A stretch of 64,000 bases of DNA from Nitrospira sp. (GTDB lineage Bacteria > Nitrospirota > Nitrospiria > Nitrospirales > Nitrospiraceae): the NCBI GenBank assembly GCA_016788885.1, contig JAEURX010000014.1:1-64000 (forward strand), written 5' to 3'. The notes beneath the pieces were generated by a model. It was not told the DNA's origin. It was given only the letters and a program-made list of their open reading frames with translations, and made no database searches. The translations under genes were made by a program, and so were the position numbers. Of the stretch, positions 1 to 8,633 are shown in pieces. Within the stretch, counting starts at the first letter, position 1. Each line of letters starts with the position of its first letter.

Positions 1-112
1 CGGGGCGCAAGCCCCCTAAAGGACACTTGTAGACTACGAGTTTGATAGGCTGGGTGTGGAAGGCTCGTAAGGGCTGTAGCTAACCAGTACTAATCGTCCG
101 TGCGGCTTAACA
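1..112 (+). rRNA. rrl: 23S ribosomal RNA, 3' end (partial)
   Basis: The first ~112 bases match the conserved 3' end of bacterial 23S rRNA, including the GATAGGCTGGGTGTGGAAG stretch and the closing CCAGTACTAATCGTCCGTG block followed by GCTTAAC. The gene starts outside the window. The exact 3' end is accurate to a few bases. The 5S gene follows after a ~128-base spacer with no tRNA in it, as expected for the distal part of an rRNA operon. Confidence 0.93.
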
Positions 113-240
113 TCCTTTGCTCCTGATAGACGTGGTCTTAATAAGAACAAATGAATGACGAACTATGTCTTCGTCGATCAGGGACGAGTCCCATATGATC
201 GCCTAGAATAGGAACTCACTGGTTTGATTCTTCAGAAGTT

Positions 241-357
241 CCCGGTGGCCTTGCCGGAGGGGTCACACCCGTTCCCATACCGAACACGGAAGTTAAGCCC
301 TCCAAGGCCGATGATACTGCTGCCGTGAGGCAGTGGGACAGTAGGACGCTGCCGGGT
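241..357 (+). rRNA. rrf: 5S ribosomal RNA
   Basis: A ~117-base segment with the 5S hallmarks: a 5' end that pairs with the 3' end (CCCGGTGGC with GCTGCCGGG, allowing G-U), and the conserved internal CCCGTTCCCATACCGAACACG loop region followed by GAAGTTAAGCCC. It lies directly downstream of the 23S end and upstream of a strong terminator, so it closes the rRNA operon. Ends are inferred from helix I pairing. Confidence 0.93.
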
Positions 358-366
358 TACAAAAGA

Positions 367-396
367 GCCTGCTCGAGAAATCGAGCAGGCTTTTTT
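367..396 (+). terminator. Rho-independent terminator of the rRNA operon
   Basis: A perfect 10-bp stem (GCCTGCTCGA / TCGAGCAGGC) with a GAAA tetraloop is followed immediately by six T residues. It lies ten bases after the 5S gene and is a textbook intrinsic terminator. Confidence 0.93.
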
Positions 397-464
397 ATTT
401 TCAATTAGATAGCTTGGTGCATCCAGAGGGATGAATCCACATCGCTTTACTGATTCATGGGAAA

Positions 465-1211
465 ATGGGCGGGCTCGATCTTCTCATGCGTGATAAAAGA
501 GATAAAGGCACTCCTCACACGGTACCTTCTCGAATGCTTCCAGCTTTACCACTAGGATGGAAGTCCGCCTTGGACGACGTGTGTCGTGCCGATTCCTATC
601 GAATCTTAGAGAATTTCCTGGGCCAAGAGGCGGAGGAAGGAGAATCCATCCTGCCGTCTCTGAATGACGTGTTTAAGGCGTTTGACCTCACCACCTACCA
701 ATCCCTTAAAGTTCTCTTACTCGGCCAGGATCCCTATCACACGCCTGGCATGGCCCATGGCCTCTGCTTTTCTGTTCCACCTCACATTCGCCCTGTGCCA
801 CCTTCACTCAAGAATATTTTCCTTGAACTGCGGAATGACCTTGGGTGTCGCATACCAAATAACGGATGCCTTGAGCCTTGGGCTCGCCAGGGGTTGCTCA
901 TGCTCAATACTGCGCTGACCGTACGGGCCCATCGTCCCAATTCCCATAGAATTCCATGGCAATTTTTCACGGATGCTGTGATTCGGGTTGCCAATGCAAA
1001 AACGAGTCGAATCGTTTTTGTATTTTGGGGTGCAGAAGCGAAGAAGAAGCACGTTTTTGTGACGAATCCACGACATGTCGTAGTTTCCTGCGCCCATCCG
1101 TCGCCGCTCTCCGCGAGAAAGTTTTTTGGCTCCCGCTGTTTCTCAATGATCAATCAGGCGTTAGTCGAAGCTGGGGAGACGCCGATAGACTGGCAGATCC
1201 CCGATCGATAA
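465..1211 (+). CDS. ung: Uracil-DNA glycosylase, family 1
   Basis: It removes uracil from DNA in base-excision repair. The water-activating motif GQDPYH is at residues 87-92 (catalytic Asp89), followed by AHGLCFSV. The DNA-intercalation loop HPSPLSA is at 211-217, and the C-terminus GETPIDW matches the family. At 248 aa it is slightly longer than E. coli Ung (229). The extra ~23 N-terminal residues and the lack of a clear SD before 465 leave Met24 (position 534) as an alternative start. It stands alone on its strand between the rRNA operon and minus-strand genes. A family 4 enzyme with the same activity is encoded at 42953-43621. The identification is secure; only the start is uncertain. Confidence 0.93.
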   Translation: MGGLDLLMRDKRDKGTPHTVPSRMLPALPLGWKSALDDVCRADSYRILENFLGQEAEEGESILPSLNDVFKAFDLTTYQSLKVLLLGQDPYHTPGMAHGLCFSVPPHIRPVPPSLKNIFLELRNDLGCRIPNNGCLEPWARQGLLMLNTALTVRAHRPNSHRIPWQFFTDAVIRVANAKTSRIVFVFWGAEAKKKHVFVTNPRHVVVSCAHPSPLSARKFFGSRCFSMINQALVEAGETPIDWQIPDR

Positions 1212-1715
1212 ATTTCTCCCGACCGAACAATCCCAAAAGAATTGGCGTTGGACTGAGGCCTGTGGGTCCTCGACCTTGAGGTGGCATGCTTAGAATTGCG
1301 TTGCCAGCATTGTGTTCGTACGCCTAGATCAGCAGCGTCGTGAATACATTCTTGCTGTAGGCATAGACGGTGATGTTCGAATGGTTGAGAAGGGTTGCTC
1401 TTAAAGCGAAATGGTGAGGTTATAAAACGAAGCCTTGGTGATCCGAAGAAAGCTGTCACGCTCCGTATCTCGGCGTGTGGATAGTTTCCCGGCATTGCCC
1501 AGAAAGATGCTTGGGTATTATTGTAGGACCGCCAGTGCACTTCATAGTCGAGTCAAAGGCTAGGAGCATGCAGGAAGTGGGCAATTTGGGACCGGCTCAG
1601 TCCTGGGGATTGAACAGCCGAGGTGTCTTCACGTAATTGCTGAAAGCCCTGGGCAAGCGCACGCGGGGATCTGGAAACAAATGCGTGTGGTGAAGCGATT
1701 TGTCAGGCTCTGGAT
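1212..1715. other. Intergenic region without a recognisable gene
   Basis: About 500 bases lie between ung and a convergent lipoprotein gene. No convincing gene, tRNA or terminator was seen. A 128-codon minus-strand frame (1154-1540) overlaps ung and has no protein-like character. A short plus-strand stretch around 1290-1400 reads somewhat protein-like, ending before a TAA near 1402, but has no good start and may be a decayed gene remnant. Confidence 0.5.
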
Positions 1716-2120
1716 CTAGAAAGATCGGCAGGCTTGCGAACGAATGCGCATGACGGCTTTCTGGTGAAACCGTGTTTTGTAGGTTTGGATGAGGCGTTGA
1801 AGGCCGCGTTCTCGAGCCTCCCCTCCGTCGTGTGCGAGTTGCAGGAGATACGATGTTTCTGGTGCAACCGAGCCGCCCGAGTTTCTCCAGCGTCCATGCC
1901 CCGTCCAGGAGGTGAGTCCCTCAGGAAATTCCGCCCCCACTGTGTCGGTCAGGAAAGCCTGCCATTCCTGTTCCGTCACGACCCCATCTGGCGTCGTTGT
2001 GCCGAAATATAGCGAGTCGAGGACGATCGGATGTGTCCCAGGCAAACAGGTGGGTGGCGTGGATGCGCAGCCAATGCAGATCAGAAGCATGAGCAGAGTG
2101 AAAGACAGCCGAGCATGTCG
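1716..2120 (-). CDS. DUF3574-type lipoprotein
   Basis: A 134-aa putative lipoprotein. A hydrophobic signal peptide ends in a lipobox (ICIGC), so the mature protein would be acylated and anchored in the envelope. The mature part matches my memory of the DUF3574 family: LYFG near the start, then WQAFL, FPEGLT, GRWR, a central segment ending LLQLAHD, and YKTRF near the C-terminus. The family has no known function. The start at 2120 (Met-Arg-His) is chosen because it begins the signal peptide directly; an in-frame ATG 24 bases upstream is possible, and neither has a strong SD. It follows the small secreted protein at 2174-2368 by 53 bases and is probably cotranscribed with it. Confidence 0.75.
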   Translation of the reverse strand, partial: RHARLSFTLLMLLICIGCASTPPTCLPGTHPIVLDSLYFGTTTPDGVVTEQEWQAFLTDTVGAEFPEGLTSWTGHGRWRNSGGSVAPETSYLLQLAHDGGEARERGLQRLIQTYKTRFHQKAVMRIRSQACRSF

Positions 2121-2173
2121 CATGGAGGGGTAAGGTCCGAGCATACGGTAGTCATCTCCGCCGTTGCGTGGTG

Positions 2174-2368
2174 TTATGGCTTCGCGGAGTGCTGCGGCGC
2201 TTCTTTCGAATTATCGGTTTCTTTGTCACTGCCGATCATCTCGTCCAGGGTGAGGCCTTGACTGGTGTCGGTTTTGCCGCGGGTGGTTGAGTCGGATGCC
2301 GCCGCAACCGGTAGTGCGACTGCGCAGGTAAGCAGATGTATTGAGAGAAAACAAGGCGTCTGCTTCAT
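2174..2368 (-). CDS. Small secreted hypothetical protein
   Basis: A 64-aa protein with a clear N-terminal signal peptide (charged start, hydrophobic core, AAA-type cleavage region near residue 24) and a short polar, probably disordered mature part of ~40 residues rich in Lys, Asp, Glu and Ser. An SD-like AGGAAC lies 6-7 bases before the ATG, and a promoter-like pair is present further upstream. It heads a likely two-gene unit with the DUF3574 lipoprotein. No family was recognised. It would be periplasmic if real. Confidence 0.6.
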   Translation of the reverse strand: MKQTPCFLSIHLLTCAVALPVAAASDSTTRGKTDTSQGLTLDEMIGSDKETDNSKEAPQHSAKP

Positions 2369-2393
2369 GCGGTGTTCCTGTGTGCTTCGGCAA

Positions 2394-2422
2394 AGTATAG
2401 GAGAATGTCAATGTTGAACCAA
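2394..2422 (-). promoter_or_regulatory. Candidate sigma-70-type promoter for the small secreted protein unit
   Basis: On the minus strand, TTGGTT (2417-2422) and TATACT (2394-2399) are separated by 17 bases. The -10 box matches consensus at five of six positions and the -35 at three. Transcription would start about 20 bases before the gene ending at 2368. This is inference from sequence only. Confidence 0.4.
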
Positions 2423-2476
2423 TCTGCTCCGATCTATTGTAGTGCCTACTCAGCGCTGCGGGAAACTGCGGACCTG

Positions 2477-2506
2477 TTGACCAGTCGAGGCACCATGGAG
2501 TAGAGT
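2477..2506 (+). promoter_or_regulatory. Candidate promoter for the RhlE-type helicase gene
   Basis: TTGACC (2477-2482) and TAGAGT (2501-2506) are separated by 18 bases in the ~300-base gap upstream of the helicase. This would give a 5' untranslated leader of ~160 bases, which is common for cold-inducible DEAD-box helicase genes. Nothing else was recognised in 2369-2674. Confidence 0.3.
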
Positions 2507-2674
2507 GATCGTATTATAGCAGTGCATCGGTCCACCATTGCTGTACCTCCTCTACCGTGGACCGCGCGATCGCATCGCGACCAGGTCCAGTTTGGAGCTG
2601 ACTCCGTTCGGATTCACCCTCCCCTCGGTTCTCTGATCCCGTCTTAATGCGATCCACAACGAAAGGATACCTGC

Positions 2675-3967
2675 GTGCAGACGACTCCGTGTACGGGTTT
2701 TGAGTCTATTGGTGTGTCTCCGATCCTGTTGCGAAACTTGACCAAGGCAGGCTTTACTGAACCAACGGCCATCCAGGCTCAGGCCATTCCCCAGGCCTTG
2801 GCGGGTCGGGATGTGTTGGGCTGTGCGCAGACCGGGACGGGAAAGACCGCGGCTTTTGTGATTCCCATGCTGGAGCGATTGATCGGAACTCCCAAAGGGC
2901 AGCCGCGCGCACTCATTTTGGCACCCACTCGTGAATTGGCCATCCAGATTCAGGCGACGATCGATACGTTGGGCCGTGACCTGCAGCTGTTTGCCACGAC
3001 GGTTGTCGGTGGGGCCGATATGCAAGCCCAGGTGCGAGGATTACGGCAACGCCCGGATATTATCGTGGCCACTCCAGGGCGCTTGCTTGATCATATGTGG
3101 AACGGCACGATCAGCTTGCTCGCCATGACCATCCTGGTACTTGACGAAGCCGATCGGATGTTGGATATGGGGTTTGCGCCGCAAATCAATCAAATCCTGG
3201 ACGCCATGCCTGAAGAGCGACAGACGTTGCTGTTTTCCGCGACCATGCCGACGGATCTTGCGCGGTTGGCACAGGCCAGCGTGAAAGACCCGGTGCGGGT
3301 TATGGTGACCAAGTCAGCCACGACGGCCGACGGCGTCTCCCAAGCCGTGCATCACACCACGCACGACCGTAAAAATTCGTTGCTCATGTCACTTCTACAA
3401 TCGGAAGACGACACCGTGCTGGTCTTCACGAGAACCAAGCATCGAGCGGATCGACTCGGCAACCTCCTGGGCTCCGCCGGTCATCGTGTTGCGGTGCTGC
3501 ATGGAGGACGTACGCTCCCGCAACGCCGGGCGGCACTCGAGGGATTCCGGCGGGGAACCTTTCGCGTGTTGGTGGCGACGGATATTGCCGCACGAGGTAT
3601 CGATGTGGCAAATATTGGACATGTGATCAATTACGATGTGCCGAATTGCCCGGAAGACTATGTGCATCGGATCGGGCGTACGGCCAGGATGAGAACGACA
3701 GGCCGTGCCACGACGTTTGTCACGGTGGAAGATCAAGACCAACTGCGGGCCATCGAACGCTTGCTCGGGCAGGCGGTGCCCCGCGCAGAAGGAAGCTCAC
3801 CAACGCAGAGTGCATCGCGACCAGAGGGACATTCACCCCGAAGTGATGTGGCGCAGCGCCGCCGGCGCGGGCATTCTGCTCGAGGGTGGCGCCAGACCTC
3901 GGATAGCGGCTCCAGGGAAGGCGATGGGGAGATCAGGAACGGAAGTGACATCGAACCGGTGTCTTAA
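2675..3967 (+). CDS. rhlE: DEAD-box ATP-dependent RNA helicase, RhlE type
   Basis: This unwinds RNA duplexes during ribosome assembly and mRNA decay. The Q motif begins at Phe9, and motif I AQTGTGKT is at 51-58. PTREL (84-88), DEAD (157-160), SAT (188-190), ARGID (306-310) and HRIGRTAR (331-338) complete a full set of DExD-box helicase motifs. After residue ~365 comes a basic, low-complexity tail typical of RhlE-like enzymes, probably for RNA binding. The start is GTG, with AAAGGA seven bases upstream. It is 430 aa. A small unknown gene follows 33 bases after the stop and may be cotranscribed. Family certain; RhlE subgroup likely. Confidence 0.92.
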   Translation: MQTTPCTGFESIGVSPILLRNLTKAGFTEPTAIQAQAIPQALAGRDVLGCAQTGTGKTAAFVIPMLERLIGTPKGQPRALILAPTRELAIQIQATIDTLGRDLQLFATTVVGGADMQAQVRGLRQRPDIIVATPGRLLDHMWNGTISLLAMTILVLDEADRMLDMGFAPQINQILDAMPEERQTLLFSATMPTDLARLAQASVKDPVRVMVTKSATTADGVSQAVHHTTHDRKNSLLMSLLQSEDDTVLVFTRTKHRADRLGNLLGSAGHRVAVLHGGRTLPQRRAALEGFRRGTFRVLVATDIAARGIDVANIGHVINYDVPNCPEDYVHRIGRTARMRTTGRATTFVTVEDQDQLRAIERLLGQAVPRAEGSSPTQSASRPEGHSPRSDVAQRRRRGHSARGWRQTSDSGSREGDGEIRNGSDIEPVS

Positions 3968-4000
3968 CAGCACAAGCCTACGTTGCAAGGGAGGAACGAA

Positions 4001-4342
4001 GTGAGTGACCAGAACCAGGATGGGGCGCGGGCGGCAAGTCAGTGGGTGCGAATTCCGGACGGCACGATGGTACAGCACCGTCTCGATGGGCAGAAGGGGC
4101 ACATTGATGGTTTGACGGAAATCGTCAACGGCCCGAGCCGAAACCCCGATGGGCGGACGCAATATCGGATCAATGTCGGGAAAGGGGATCGAGTTCTGAT
4201 CGCAGAAGAAGATCTCCTGATCTTGACCGATTCTGAGGGGCTGGTGCGGATGGCAAAAGAGAAGGGCGAATATCGCTCCCTCGTCAGCAAGCAGTTACGT
4301 GGAGTGTTCGGAGAAGATCGTTTTATCGTGAAGTCGTCATAG
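4001..4342 (+). CDS. Hypothetical protein (113 aa)
   Basis: A soluble, charged protein without signal peptide or membrane segment. I do not recognise a family. The GTG at 4001 is preferred over an upstream TTG (3983), because AAGGGAGG lies five bases before the GTG and would be inside the gene otherwise. The central segment, with alternating hydrophobic residues (WVRIPDGT, YRINVG), suggests a small beta-rich fold. It lies 33 bases after the RhlE-type helicase, so the two may share a transcript, but this gives no firm functional clue. Confidence 0.65.
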   Translation: MSDQNQDGARAASQWVRIPDGTMVQHRLDGQKGHIDGLTEIVNGPSRNPDGRTQYRINVGKGDRVLIAEEDLLILTDSEGLVRMAKEKGEYRSLVSKQLRGVFGEDRFIVKSS

Positions 4343-4380
4343 TCCGGGCCGAGAGTCGTGGTTTGCCCAGGAGCCGCTGT

Positions 4381-4623
4381 TTAATACAGGGGCTCCTGCG
4401 GTCCCCACCGCAATCCTTCCAGATCAGGATCTTCCCCAGTCGATGTCGCCGGCCGCTCGGGTTTTTCGGCCTTCCGTTGGACGCGGCGAGCCTCTTTCTC
4501 ACGCTGTTTGGCCTGTTTGGCTTTTTCTCGATCGCGTTTCGCGATGGTGGTCTTGCCTGCTCGTGCGATGGCGTCCTCCTTCTGTTTGCGCTCCGATGAG
4601 ACAGCGAACTGACTTGCCTGATT
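4381..4623 (-). pseudogene. Displaced C-terminal half of the gene at 4622-4906 (frameshift)
   Basis: This reading frame encodes a strongly protein-like tail: a ~45-residue Lys/Arg/Glu-rich helical stretch (KQAKQREKEARR) and then a Pro-rich end finishing GPQEPLY. It has no ATG, GTG or TTG start of its own near the junction; the open frame extends upstream only by overlapping the preceding gene. It sits in the +1 frame relative to the ORF ending at 4622, and reading continues naturally if one base is skipped at that TAA. It is best read as the second half of one ~175-aa basic protein interrupted by a frameshift (mutation, sequencing error or recoding). Confidence 0.5.
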
Positions 4624-4906
4624 ACGACTGAGATGGTCGACGAGGCGTGCCGCTAGTCTTGGTTCGCGGACGAGAGCGAGCGGGACGCTCCGGCGGCTGC
4701 TCCGAACGAGCGCGGGTTTCCTCGCCGAATCCAGTACTCGCCAAGGCAGTGACCTCGCGCCGAATCTGCTCCATCGACCGCTCCTGGGAGACGGCGGATG
4801 GATCGATGAGGCCGAGCTCGGTCCAGGGAATCCTAAGCTTCGGGACGGACCGTTTCTGCTTACGATGCGATTTATTGCCACGCCAGACAGACGTCATTTT
4901 CATCAT
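4622..4906 (-). CDS. Small basic hypothetical protein, N-terminal part of a frameshifted gene
   Basis: A 94-aa basic protein of unrecognised family. A strong SD (AAAGGAG) precedes a run of three in-frame ATGs (4909, 4906, 4900); 4906 has the best spacing. The N-terminal half (WRGNKSHRKQKRSVPKLRIP) is very basic, as in nucleic-acid-binding proteins. The last 25 residues are Arg/Pro/Ser-rich and look disordered. The TAA stop is followed in the +1 frame by a Lys/Glu-rich helical segment without its own start, suggesting that the annotated stop is premature. Confidence 0.5.
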   Translation of the reverse strand: MMKMTSVWRGNKSHRKQKRSVPKLRIPWTELGLIDPSAVSQERSMEQIRREVTALASTGFGEETRARSEQPPERPARSRPRTKTSGTPRRPSQS

Positions 4907-5246
4907 GCACTCCTTTCGACGAACGATAGAATGGCGATGTCCAGGCCATTCAACTGGTGCAGGAGGCAAGCATGCCGTGGCCCGCGATGGTGCCGATGTC
5001 CGGATCCGGAGTAAAGACACGTGTCCGTAGGAGGAGCGTACAGTAAAGACACGCTCGCAAGGCGAGCACTCGGAAACGCGAAATGTGGGGAATTCGCTCG
5101 TAGCTCGTACGGTTGATCACTTTATCATGCTTTCGACAACCGGGTCAAACGAGCGTCCTCTGTGCGGGGAGAAATCCCGAGAACGCGCGTTTCCCATGCC
5201 GACGTGACACAGTGATTCAGTTCACCACCTGTGAACGATGTGCAAG
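4907..5246. other. Intergenic region with short direct and inverted repeats
   Basis: About 340 bases between two minus-strand genes. AGTAAAGACACG occurs twice (5010-5021 and 5042-5053), and a perfect 6-bp inverted repeat GTTCAC-CACCT-GTGAAC is at 5220-5236, just past the stop of the sigma-54 activator. Neither has a T-run that would make a classical terminator. No gene was seen. Confidence 0.45.
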
Positions 5247-6806
5247 TTATCGATCGGGCATGGATTGTGATTCAGGCGAACTGGTTGCGGGCCGCCGGAT
5301 GCCAAGTTTTCTCAACCGGCTCCGAAGCGTTTCCGGGTTGAGTCCCAACAGATGTGCGGCCCCCTGTTCACCATAAATTCGCCACTTTGTCCGCTGGAGG
5401 ACCTCCGTAATGTGGTGTCGCTCCAGATCGCCAAGATTCACGGGCGTGACGCCATGTTGCTTGGGAGGGGTGTTGACGAGTGGAAGCAACATTTCCTCTA
5501 CGGTCACTCGGGAGGAATGGGAGAGAATGATGGCTCGTTCGATGACGTTTTGCAATTCGCGCACGTTCCCCGGCCAGTTGTAGGTCAACAAGCGGGCCAT
5601 CGATTGCGTGTCGAAGGTGAGATGGGGCCGTTTGAGCTTGGTGCCGATCTGCGCGAGAAAATGCTGCGCGAGGAGCGGAATGTCTTCGCGACGTTCTCGA
5701 AGCGGGGGGACCGAAATCGGGAAAATGTGAAGGCGGTAGTACAGATCTGCCCGGAAGGTACCTTGCCGGATGGCGGCCGACAGGTCGGCATTCGTGGCGG
5801 CAATGACGCGAACATCGACGGCGAGGGGGTGGGTGCTGCCGATGCGATCCACCATGCCATCCTGGAGCACGCGTAGCAGTTTGGCTTGAGTTTCCATCGG
5901 CATTTCGCCGATTTCGTCCAGGAACAAGGTGCCGGTGTGGGCCAATTCAAAGCGTCCCGGTTTCCGCAGTTGCGCCCCGGTAAATGCGCCTCGCTCATGA
6001 CCAAAGAGCTCGCTTTCGATCAGACCAGAGGGAAGCGCGGCGCAGTTCACCCGAATAAACGGCTTGTCGCAGCGAGTGCTGAGGTCGTGCAGGGCTTGGG
6101 CCAACACCTCTTTCCCGGTGCCCGTTTCCCCGAGGAGGAGGACGGTCGTATCGGTAGGCGCCACGGCCTTGAGCAGGTCCACCACCTTTGTGAACGACGG
6201 GGATGTCCCCACGACGAGGCGAAGGTCGCGGCTCGCCTTCACCTCTGCGGCGAGGTACTCGTTCTCCCGTCGTAGTTGTTCGCTGAGTTGTTTGATTTGC
6301 TGATAAGCCAGCACATGGTCGATGGCATAGGCAATCTGCGTGGCCACCTGCTGGAGGAATTTGCAGTCGTCCGGGTCGGGCGTCCCCGGTTGGACGCCAC
6401 CGATGTTGAGTGTGCCAAGACAATGTTCCCGAACCAGTAGCGGCAGGTTGATCATCCGTCCCAAGCCTTCACGGACGTAATAGCCATCCTCCAGAAACAC
6501 CTGTTGCTGTTGTAGATCCTCTCTGATGTGCGGGCGTCGATGGTCGTACACCCACCCGACGGCGCTGCCCTTCCGTGGAATGACGCTATCGTGCGCAAGC
6601 GCCGGTGTGGCCATGTTGGTAATGACGGCGTAAAACCGGAAGGAATCGGTACTCGGTTCGTATAAGGTAATGCCGGCTCGGTCCCAGGGAATGACCTTTT
6701 GAATCTGATCGGCAATCACCCGCCACAGGCTTTCGATGTCCCGTTGCGAGTTCAGGGCATTCGTCACTTCCAGCAGCGTCTCGAAGTTGAGGGTGGCGCG
6801 TTGCAT
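5247..6806 (-). CDS. Sigma-54-dependent transcriptional activator with GAF sensor
   Basis: A 519-aa enhancer-binding protein that would activate RNA polymerase carrying RpoN. The N-terminal GAF domain (about 10-165) probably senses a small ligand or redox signal. The AAA+ domain (about 195-425) has Walker A GETGTGKE (226-233), the sigma-54 contact loop GAFTGA (273-278) and Walker B FLDEIG (295-300). A Fis-type helix-turn-helix lies near 465-500. The architecture is FhlA-like. It starts 6 bases after the porin gene stop, without its own SD, so it is probably translated by coupling. A candidate sigma-54 promoter lies upstream of the first gene of this group. The signal sensed cannot be told from sequence. 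Confidence 0.9.
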   Translation of the reverse strand: MQRATLNFETLLEVTNALNSQRDIESLWRVIADQIQKVIPWDRAGITLYEPSTDSFRFYAVITNMATPALAHDSVIPRKGSAVGWVYDHRRPHIREDLQQQQVFLEDGYYVREGLGRMINLPLLVREHCLGTLNIGGVQPGTPDPDDCKFLQQVATQIAYAIDHVLAYQQIKQLSEQLRRENEYLAAEVKASRDLRLVVGTSPSFTKVVDLLKAVAPTDTTVLLLGETGTGKEVLAQALHDLSTRCDKPFIRVNCAALPSGLIESELFGHERGAFTGAQLRKPGRFELAHTGTLFLDEIGEMPMETQAKLLRVLQDGMVDRIGSTHPLAVDVRVIAATNADLSAAIRQGTFRADLYYRLHIFPISVPPLRERREDIPLLAQHFLAQIGTKLKRPHLTFDTQSMARLLTYNWPGNVRELQNVIERAIILSHSSRVTVEEMLLPLVNTPPKQHGVTPVNLGDLERHHITEVLQRTKWRIYGEQGAAHLLGLNPETLRSRLRKLGIRRPATSSPESQSMPDR

Positions 6807-6812
6807 GGGTGC

Positions 6813-8513
6813 TTAGAAATTGGTCCAGAGTTGCACGATGCCCCAGTCCTGGTCTGTGGCTTTGCCCAGCTGTTCCCGGATGTAGGGCCCGGAAAAGAAA
6901 TGGCCGTAGATGACCGCCAGTGAAATCTTCCCGTCGGCGAACATATGACTCCATGCGACATCGAGCTCGTCGCCGATGTGGGTGGTGGTATTGTCGGAGC
7001 GGGAGAAGATCAGCGGCCCTTGCGAACCACGGTACCAATTATCGCGCGCGCTTGCCAAGTACTTGCGCAACGCCCAGACTTCGAGGTGATCCCGGGCGGT
7101 CGGACGGGCTTGGAAGTTGACCTGTGGTTGGACGCTGTTGCGCCAGGCCCCGTTCAACATGTAGCCGACGTGGAGAAAGTTGGTCGGAAAAAAATTCTCA
7201 AAGGTGTTGGCATTGCCGCCGCAGCTTCGCGCGAGAGTCCCGCCTGGCGTGACGCAATTGCTGTCGCCGTCTCCTGAGGCATAGTCGAACCCCATCGCCA
7301 CGCGAGGTTTCCAGGGATGTTGATACCATGTGTGGCCTAATGAGGTACCGGAGGCCCAGGCATTGATCCTGAGGTTTCGTTGGTTGTCTCCACTGAATCC
7401 GTCGCCAACGTGACCGAATTGGTACGCGGTCTCATGGAGGATGTCCCAGTTGCCGTGACGAACTTCGAAGCGAAGGCCGACCATATGTCGGAGTTGTGAC
7501 GCGGATTTCGCGAGATATTGCCCGGGATTGGCCTGCTCAGGGAGTCGATTGGAATAGAGCACGTAGTAGGGTTCCACGACCATGTTCGGGAGGCTGCGGA
7601 GCTGGTTGTAGAACACCACCATGTCCACATCACTGCCCGCGTCAGTGGCATGTTGTGCCAATGTAGAATTGCAGGACTGGGTGGACGGGGCCGAAGTACA
7701 CGTCAGGAGATTCGGTGTGAGACTTCCGCCTGGGTCGGCTTGGCCCAGATCCGTTTCCGAGTGTCGAAACCAACCGAGCTTCGTATCAAAGGCCGGTGTC
7801 GCATAACTGAGCATGATGCCGTCGTGAGAGTAGCCGGTATTGGCCCAATCAAAATGGCCGAACAGCCGTTGGTTGCCGAACACGAGGTATTGGCGTCCTA
7901 CCTTCACGCCCAGCCCGTCGATGCCGCCGAGGTTGCGAATCAATCCGTACGCTGCGCGTAAGCCAAGCCGGCACTGTCCGGGACGTAGCACGGCGCAGTG
8001 ATGATTGGAGGCATCCCCACCCTGGAGTGCATTGGTCGGATTGCCGCTGCCTCCCCAGGTCGCCGAATCTTGCAGCTCCACATAAAAGTTGACGTCTGGG
8101 GAGGGGTCGTAGCCGAGCCCCACGCGTGCCCATTGCTGGATGAAGAAGTCGTTTGCCTTGCTCCCGCTGAACGCGGACGTGCCGGACCCGGTCGTATTGA
8201 GGCTATTGCAGGTGCCGGCGATCGGGGGGCCGCCTCCGAAGCAGACACCGTTTCGCCATTCGGGTCTGACTCGAAGGTCTGCACGCATCCAGAAGTGCTG
8301 AAGTGCGAACAGCGATCTACCCGGCCCGGTGTGAGGGCTACTGGCCTCGTTGCCGTAGGTCTCGTACGACGAGGTAAACACCGGTGAAGGGGGCCCATAG
8401 CCGATCTGTCCGGCCTCGGCATAGACCAACGGGGCGTCGAGAACGGCCCAGAATTGGTGCATCAGGGCGAGGCACAGCAGAAACAGATTCTGCATGACGA
8501 CATGAGGGCGCAT
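6813..8513 (-). CDS. Alginate-export-family outer-membrane porin
   Basis: A 566-aa protein with an N-terminal signal peptide and a long body of short alternating segments rich in aromatic, Gly and Asn residues, ending in Phe (VQLWTNF), as in outer-membrane beta-barrels. The patterns RADLRVRPEWRNG, WARVGLGYDPSPDVNFYVELQD, LKVGRQYLVFGNQRLFGHFDWANTGYSHDG (given here only as family landmarks) are typical of the alginate export (AlgE-like) family. Such porins are common in Nitrospira, where the substrate is unknown. It is immediately followed by the sigma-54 activator. The start could also be Met7 (8495), which begins the signal peptide more tightly. Confidence 0.82.
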   Translation of the reverse strand: MRPHVVMQNLFLLCLALMHQFWAVLDAPLVYAEAGQIGYGPPSPVFTSSYETYGNEASSPHTGPGRSLFALQHFWMRADLRVRPEWRNGVCFGGGPPIAGTCNSLNTTGSGTSAFSGSKANDFFIQQWARVGLGYDPSPDVNFYVELQDSATWGGSGNPTNALQGGDASNHHCAVLRPGQCRLGLRAAYGLIRNLGGIDGLGVKVGRQYLVFGNQRLFGHFDWANTGYSHDGIMLSYATPAFDTKLGWFRHSETDLGQADPGGSLTPNLLTCTSAPSTQSCNSTLAQHATDAGSDVDMVVFYNQLRSLPNMVVEPYYVLYSNRLPEQANPGQYLAKSASQLRHMVGLRFEVRHGNWDILHETAYQFGHVGDGFSGDNQRNLRINAWASGTSLGHTWYQHPWKPRVAMGFDYASGDGDSNCVTPGGTLARSCGGNANTFENFFPTNFLHVGYMLNGAWRNSVQPQVNFQARPTARDHLEVWALRKYLASARDNWYRGSQGPLIFSRSDNTTTHIGDELDVAWSHMFADGKISLAVIYGHFFSGPYIREQLGKATDQDWGIVQLWTNF

Positions 8514-8633
8514 CGGTAGTCACAGAACATGGAATCCTTCATCTCTCCCTGGAGGACGACGTGCGGGCCGGCGATCCACTCAGTTAGTCCCCGGCCCGTC
8601 AAGAGATTCGCTGTTCGACGCAGCGAACGATGG

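Noticed and set aside
1290-1402. Short plus-strand protein-like stretch (LDQQRREYILAVGIDGD)
   Set aside because: It is at most ~36 codons, without a good start or SD; it may be a gene remnant but cannot be supported as a gene.
4368-4398. Hairpin CAGGAGCC...GGCTCCTG between convergent genes as a terminator
   Set aside because: The stem is interrupted, there is no T-run on either strand, and it overlaps the end of a coding frame; evidence is too weak.
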